Origin: Hyparrhenia diplandra
Taxonomy: Eukaryota; Streptophyta; Magnoliopsida; Poales; Poaceae
Direction: 5' to 3'
Length of the DNA: 64,000 bases
NCBI GenBank assembly: GCA_015847255.1
Contig: JADLZK010001367.1
Location: 50,032 to 114,031 of the forward strand
Shown here: one piece after another, positions 62,132 to 64,000 of the stretch
How positions within the stretch are numbered: position 1 is the first letter of the stretch
Layout: every line of letters begins with the position of its first letter
The notes under the pieces: generated by a model
What the model was told of the DNA's origin: nothing
The model's input: only the letters and a program-made list of their open reading frames with translations
Database searches by the model: none
Made by a program: the position numbers and the translations under genes

Positions 62132-62830
62132 CAACGGGGCGGCCCGTGCGTGCCTGGCAGGTCGTGCCTCTGCGGGCTTCGTGCCTAGCCGTCGGCCCAA
62201 GCACGGCCCGTCGGCCGTTTTTCATGCCGGGCCGGCCCGACAAGCATGGCCTTTTCTATTGTTTCGGGCGGCCCGAGGCCCACGAGCGTGAGCAGATTCT
62301 TTTTTTTTTTTTTGCAAGCAGCTAATCCAGCCCAAGTGTGGTCGACAGCCCAAGAGCAGCAGCAGAACCAAGCAGCGCCTGCACTCCCATTTCTTGAACG
62401 AGGTCCCCACGCGGGCCCAGTGCAGCGCTTGCTTTGTCTCTTGAACACGCATACATTGGGCCCCACACACATACTCACACATGCATGCAAGGGCCCCACG
62501 TGCTCTCCCTCTCTCACGAAATGGCAAAGGAGCAGCATGCAGGCCGGGTCCCACGAGCATGCACCATTTCTCTCTCACGGACACAGCAGCAAACGACAAA
62601 AATTCCAGCTCGGGCACAAGATCACCGGGCTGCCTCGGGCCTTCCCTATTTTGACGGGCAGGCCGTGCCGGGCCACCGTGCCTAGGGGTCGGTCCAAGCC
62701 CGTCCGACCTCCTCATGCCGGGCCAGCCCAGGCCCGTTGCCACCGGGCTGGGCCATGCTTGGGCAGGGCCAAAACACCGAGCTTCGTGGTCGGGCCTTTG
62801 GGCCGCGGGTGCGCATGGAAAACTATAAAT
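62132..62830. mobile_element. hAT-like GC-rich repeat element (non-autonomous)
   Basis: Two related GC-rich blocks (about 62132-62275 and 62650-62815) share GTGCCTAG-GGTCGG, CCAAGC-CG, CATGCCGGGCC and GGCC-rich words. Such GGGCCGGGCC-rich subterminal sequence is common in grass hAT elements. ORFs between them (62222-62899) are frame shadows with a T-run. Termini and an 8-bp target duplication were not found. Confidence 0.4.
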
Positions 62831-62899
62831 ACAACAAAATGAAAACACGAGAACATACGGCTTATAATTGCATGCTAAAATAACAAACAAACGAATCAA

Positions 62900-63530
62900 A
62901 GCAGCTAGTAAAAGGGCGGAGATTCAATAAATGGGCCCAATAGCCTAGTTCTTGTCGGTGAGCTAGGCTCTATTGTGGAGTCGTTTTTTGTTAAGCCTTA
63001 GCCTTTTGAGAAACTAAAATTATTTTATTATTTTGAACCAAGGGAGTACTAAGTAAGGGAAGCCAAGCAAACCATGAAGACACGACTAAATGCGTAAATA
63101 TAAATCCAGTCCGTTTGAATTAAAAAAGATCTGTTAATTTTATTTGTGTAATGATCTTTGTTAATTAAAAGCAAAAATAAGGATCTCATATGTAAATAAG
63201 GATCTCATCGTAACTTGTCGATCGCAATTCGGAAACGACCAATATGCCACTACTTTTTTTTTTACCTAAAAAAATAAAGTGGTGATCAACAAACGCAATC
63301 TTATACAAAAATCGATAAGGCCCAAGGCTGATTTGGTCAACCTCTTCCTGGCGTTTGCTCCAAAAGGCCCAAGATTTTGGGTAGTTGGCCTGTCCTTGGG
63401 CTGAATCTTGCCGTCCAGGATTCTAGTGGGGTGGTGGACAAAAATTTTGGTGAACAAATTTTTTTACCGTGAAATACAATTTTGATGAACTGAAATTTTC
63501 AGTTAGGTATAGATTATAGATAGGTATAGA
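62900..63530. other. AT-rich DNA, nothing recognised
   Basis: No ORF, repeat or termini of note. A few T-runs are present. Confidence 0.4.
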
Positions 63531-63534
63531 AGTG

Positions 63535-64000
63535 CATCACCTGTCTCTAAACTTATTCAACTGTGTCATCCCGATCTATAAACTTCATAAAAACGATCAT
63601 TTAGGTCCTCAATCTTTTTTGATTGTGTCATTCCAAATCCCTAAATTTATAAATCATCCGTTTAGATCCTCAAACTTGTCCAAATCATGTTTATCCCAGT
63701 ACCTAAACTTGATTTTGAGTGTCATTTAGGTCCAAAAATAACTATAACATTTTCATACGAACTTCGAACAAAGACAAACTTTGAGTAAAATTGTATCACA
63801 TGCGATCTACAACTTTGTAGTTGAAATTTTTTAAATTAAAACTGTTTAGAGTCCTAAAATTTAATTTTAAATTTTAAATTTCAAAATCTATAAACTTACA
63901 ACAATAATTTTTTATAAACTAAACACAAGAAAAAGTAAAATATTGCTTTAAATTTCTATAACTTTTGAATAGTGTATCCATTTTAAAATTTTATCTACTC
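63535..64000. repeat. Degenerate ~50-60-bp tandem repeats running off the window
   Basis: CTGTGTCATCCCGATC..AAACTT, TTGTGTCATTCCAAATCCCTAAA, CATTTAGGTCC and TCCTCAAACTT words alternate from 63550 to 63735, a pattern common in subterminal regions of grass Mutator or CACTA elements. 63740-64000 resembles 5640-6390. The element continues past the window end. Confidence 0.45.

Noticed and set aside
62222..62899. 225-codon minus-strand ORF
   Set aside because: Spans a T-run and GGCC-rich repeat blocks; looks like a chance frame over a hAT-like element.

Overview
This is plant nuclear DNA, almost certainly from a grass, with rice or a close relative the best guess. The reasons are Stowaway-type and PIF/Harbinger-type MITEs, CTAG-ending non-autonomous Helitrons, Ty3/gypsy elements with a downstream antisense ORF, GC-rich grass-type elements next to AT-rich intron-like DNA, and short GT-AG introns of about 90 bp. 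No bacterial-type operon, rRNA, tRNA or CRISPR array was found. The one recognisable host gene is an oxidosqualene cyclase (OSC, triterpene synthase) on the + strand. It is visible as nine exons at about 3976-4102, 7083-7205, 7302-7424, 13900-13998, 46779-46825, 46921-47064, 47152-47329, 47481-47561 and 47650-47733. Every exon is open and in phase, but the gene is stretched over about 44 kb by transposable elements in three introns. One ~20-residue exon, the N-terminal half and the terminal exon are not seen. 

Layout. 1-3975: minus-strand 5' LTR plus gag start of an LTR element that landed in a dead LINE. 4103-7082: OSC intron with a foldback, AT-rich repeats and a 257-bp Helitron. 7425-13899: intron with a retroposon (16-bp target duplication) that itself holds a 3.3-kb LTR retrotransposon carrying gag plus an intact ORF of unknown function. 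13999-46778: a 33-kb intron with a 14.5-kb Tat-like Ty3/gypsy element (15382-29853; broken gag-pol, three tandem-repeat arrays, antisense ORFs), further LTR pieces (30.6-34.0 kb), and a 9.3-kb minus-strand Ty1/copia element (35588-44926) that holds two nested solo LTRs and may itself sit inside a Helitron. A second Helitron (45756-46164) precedes the last OSC exons. 47734-64000: no confident gene; PIF/Harbinger-like, LTR, retroposon, SINE-like, copia, Stowaway, Helitron-like and hAT-like remnants, several ~75-105-bp tandem duplications, and AT-rich DNA. 

How the parts relate. Insertion order can be read from the target duplications: solo LTRs inside copia (possibly inside a Helitron) inside the OSC intron, and the gag-only element inside a retroposon inside another OSC intron. 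The elements do not cooperate with the OSC; they explain its size. Most long GC-rich ORFs in 9-11 kb, 15-30 kb, 45 kb and 48-54 kb are frame shadows or transposon remnants.
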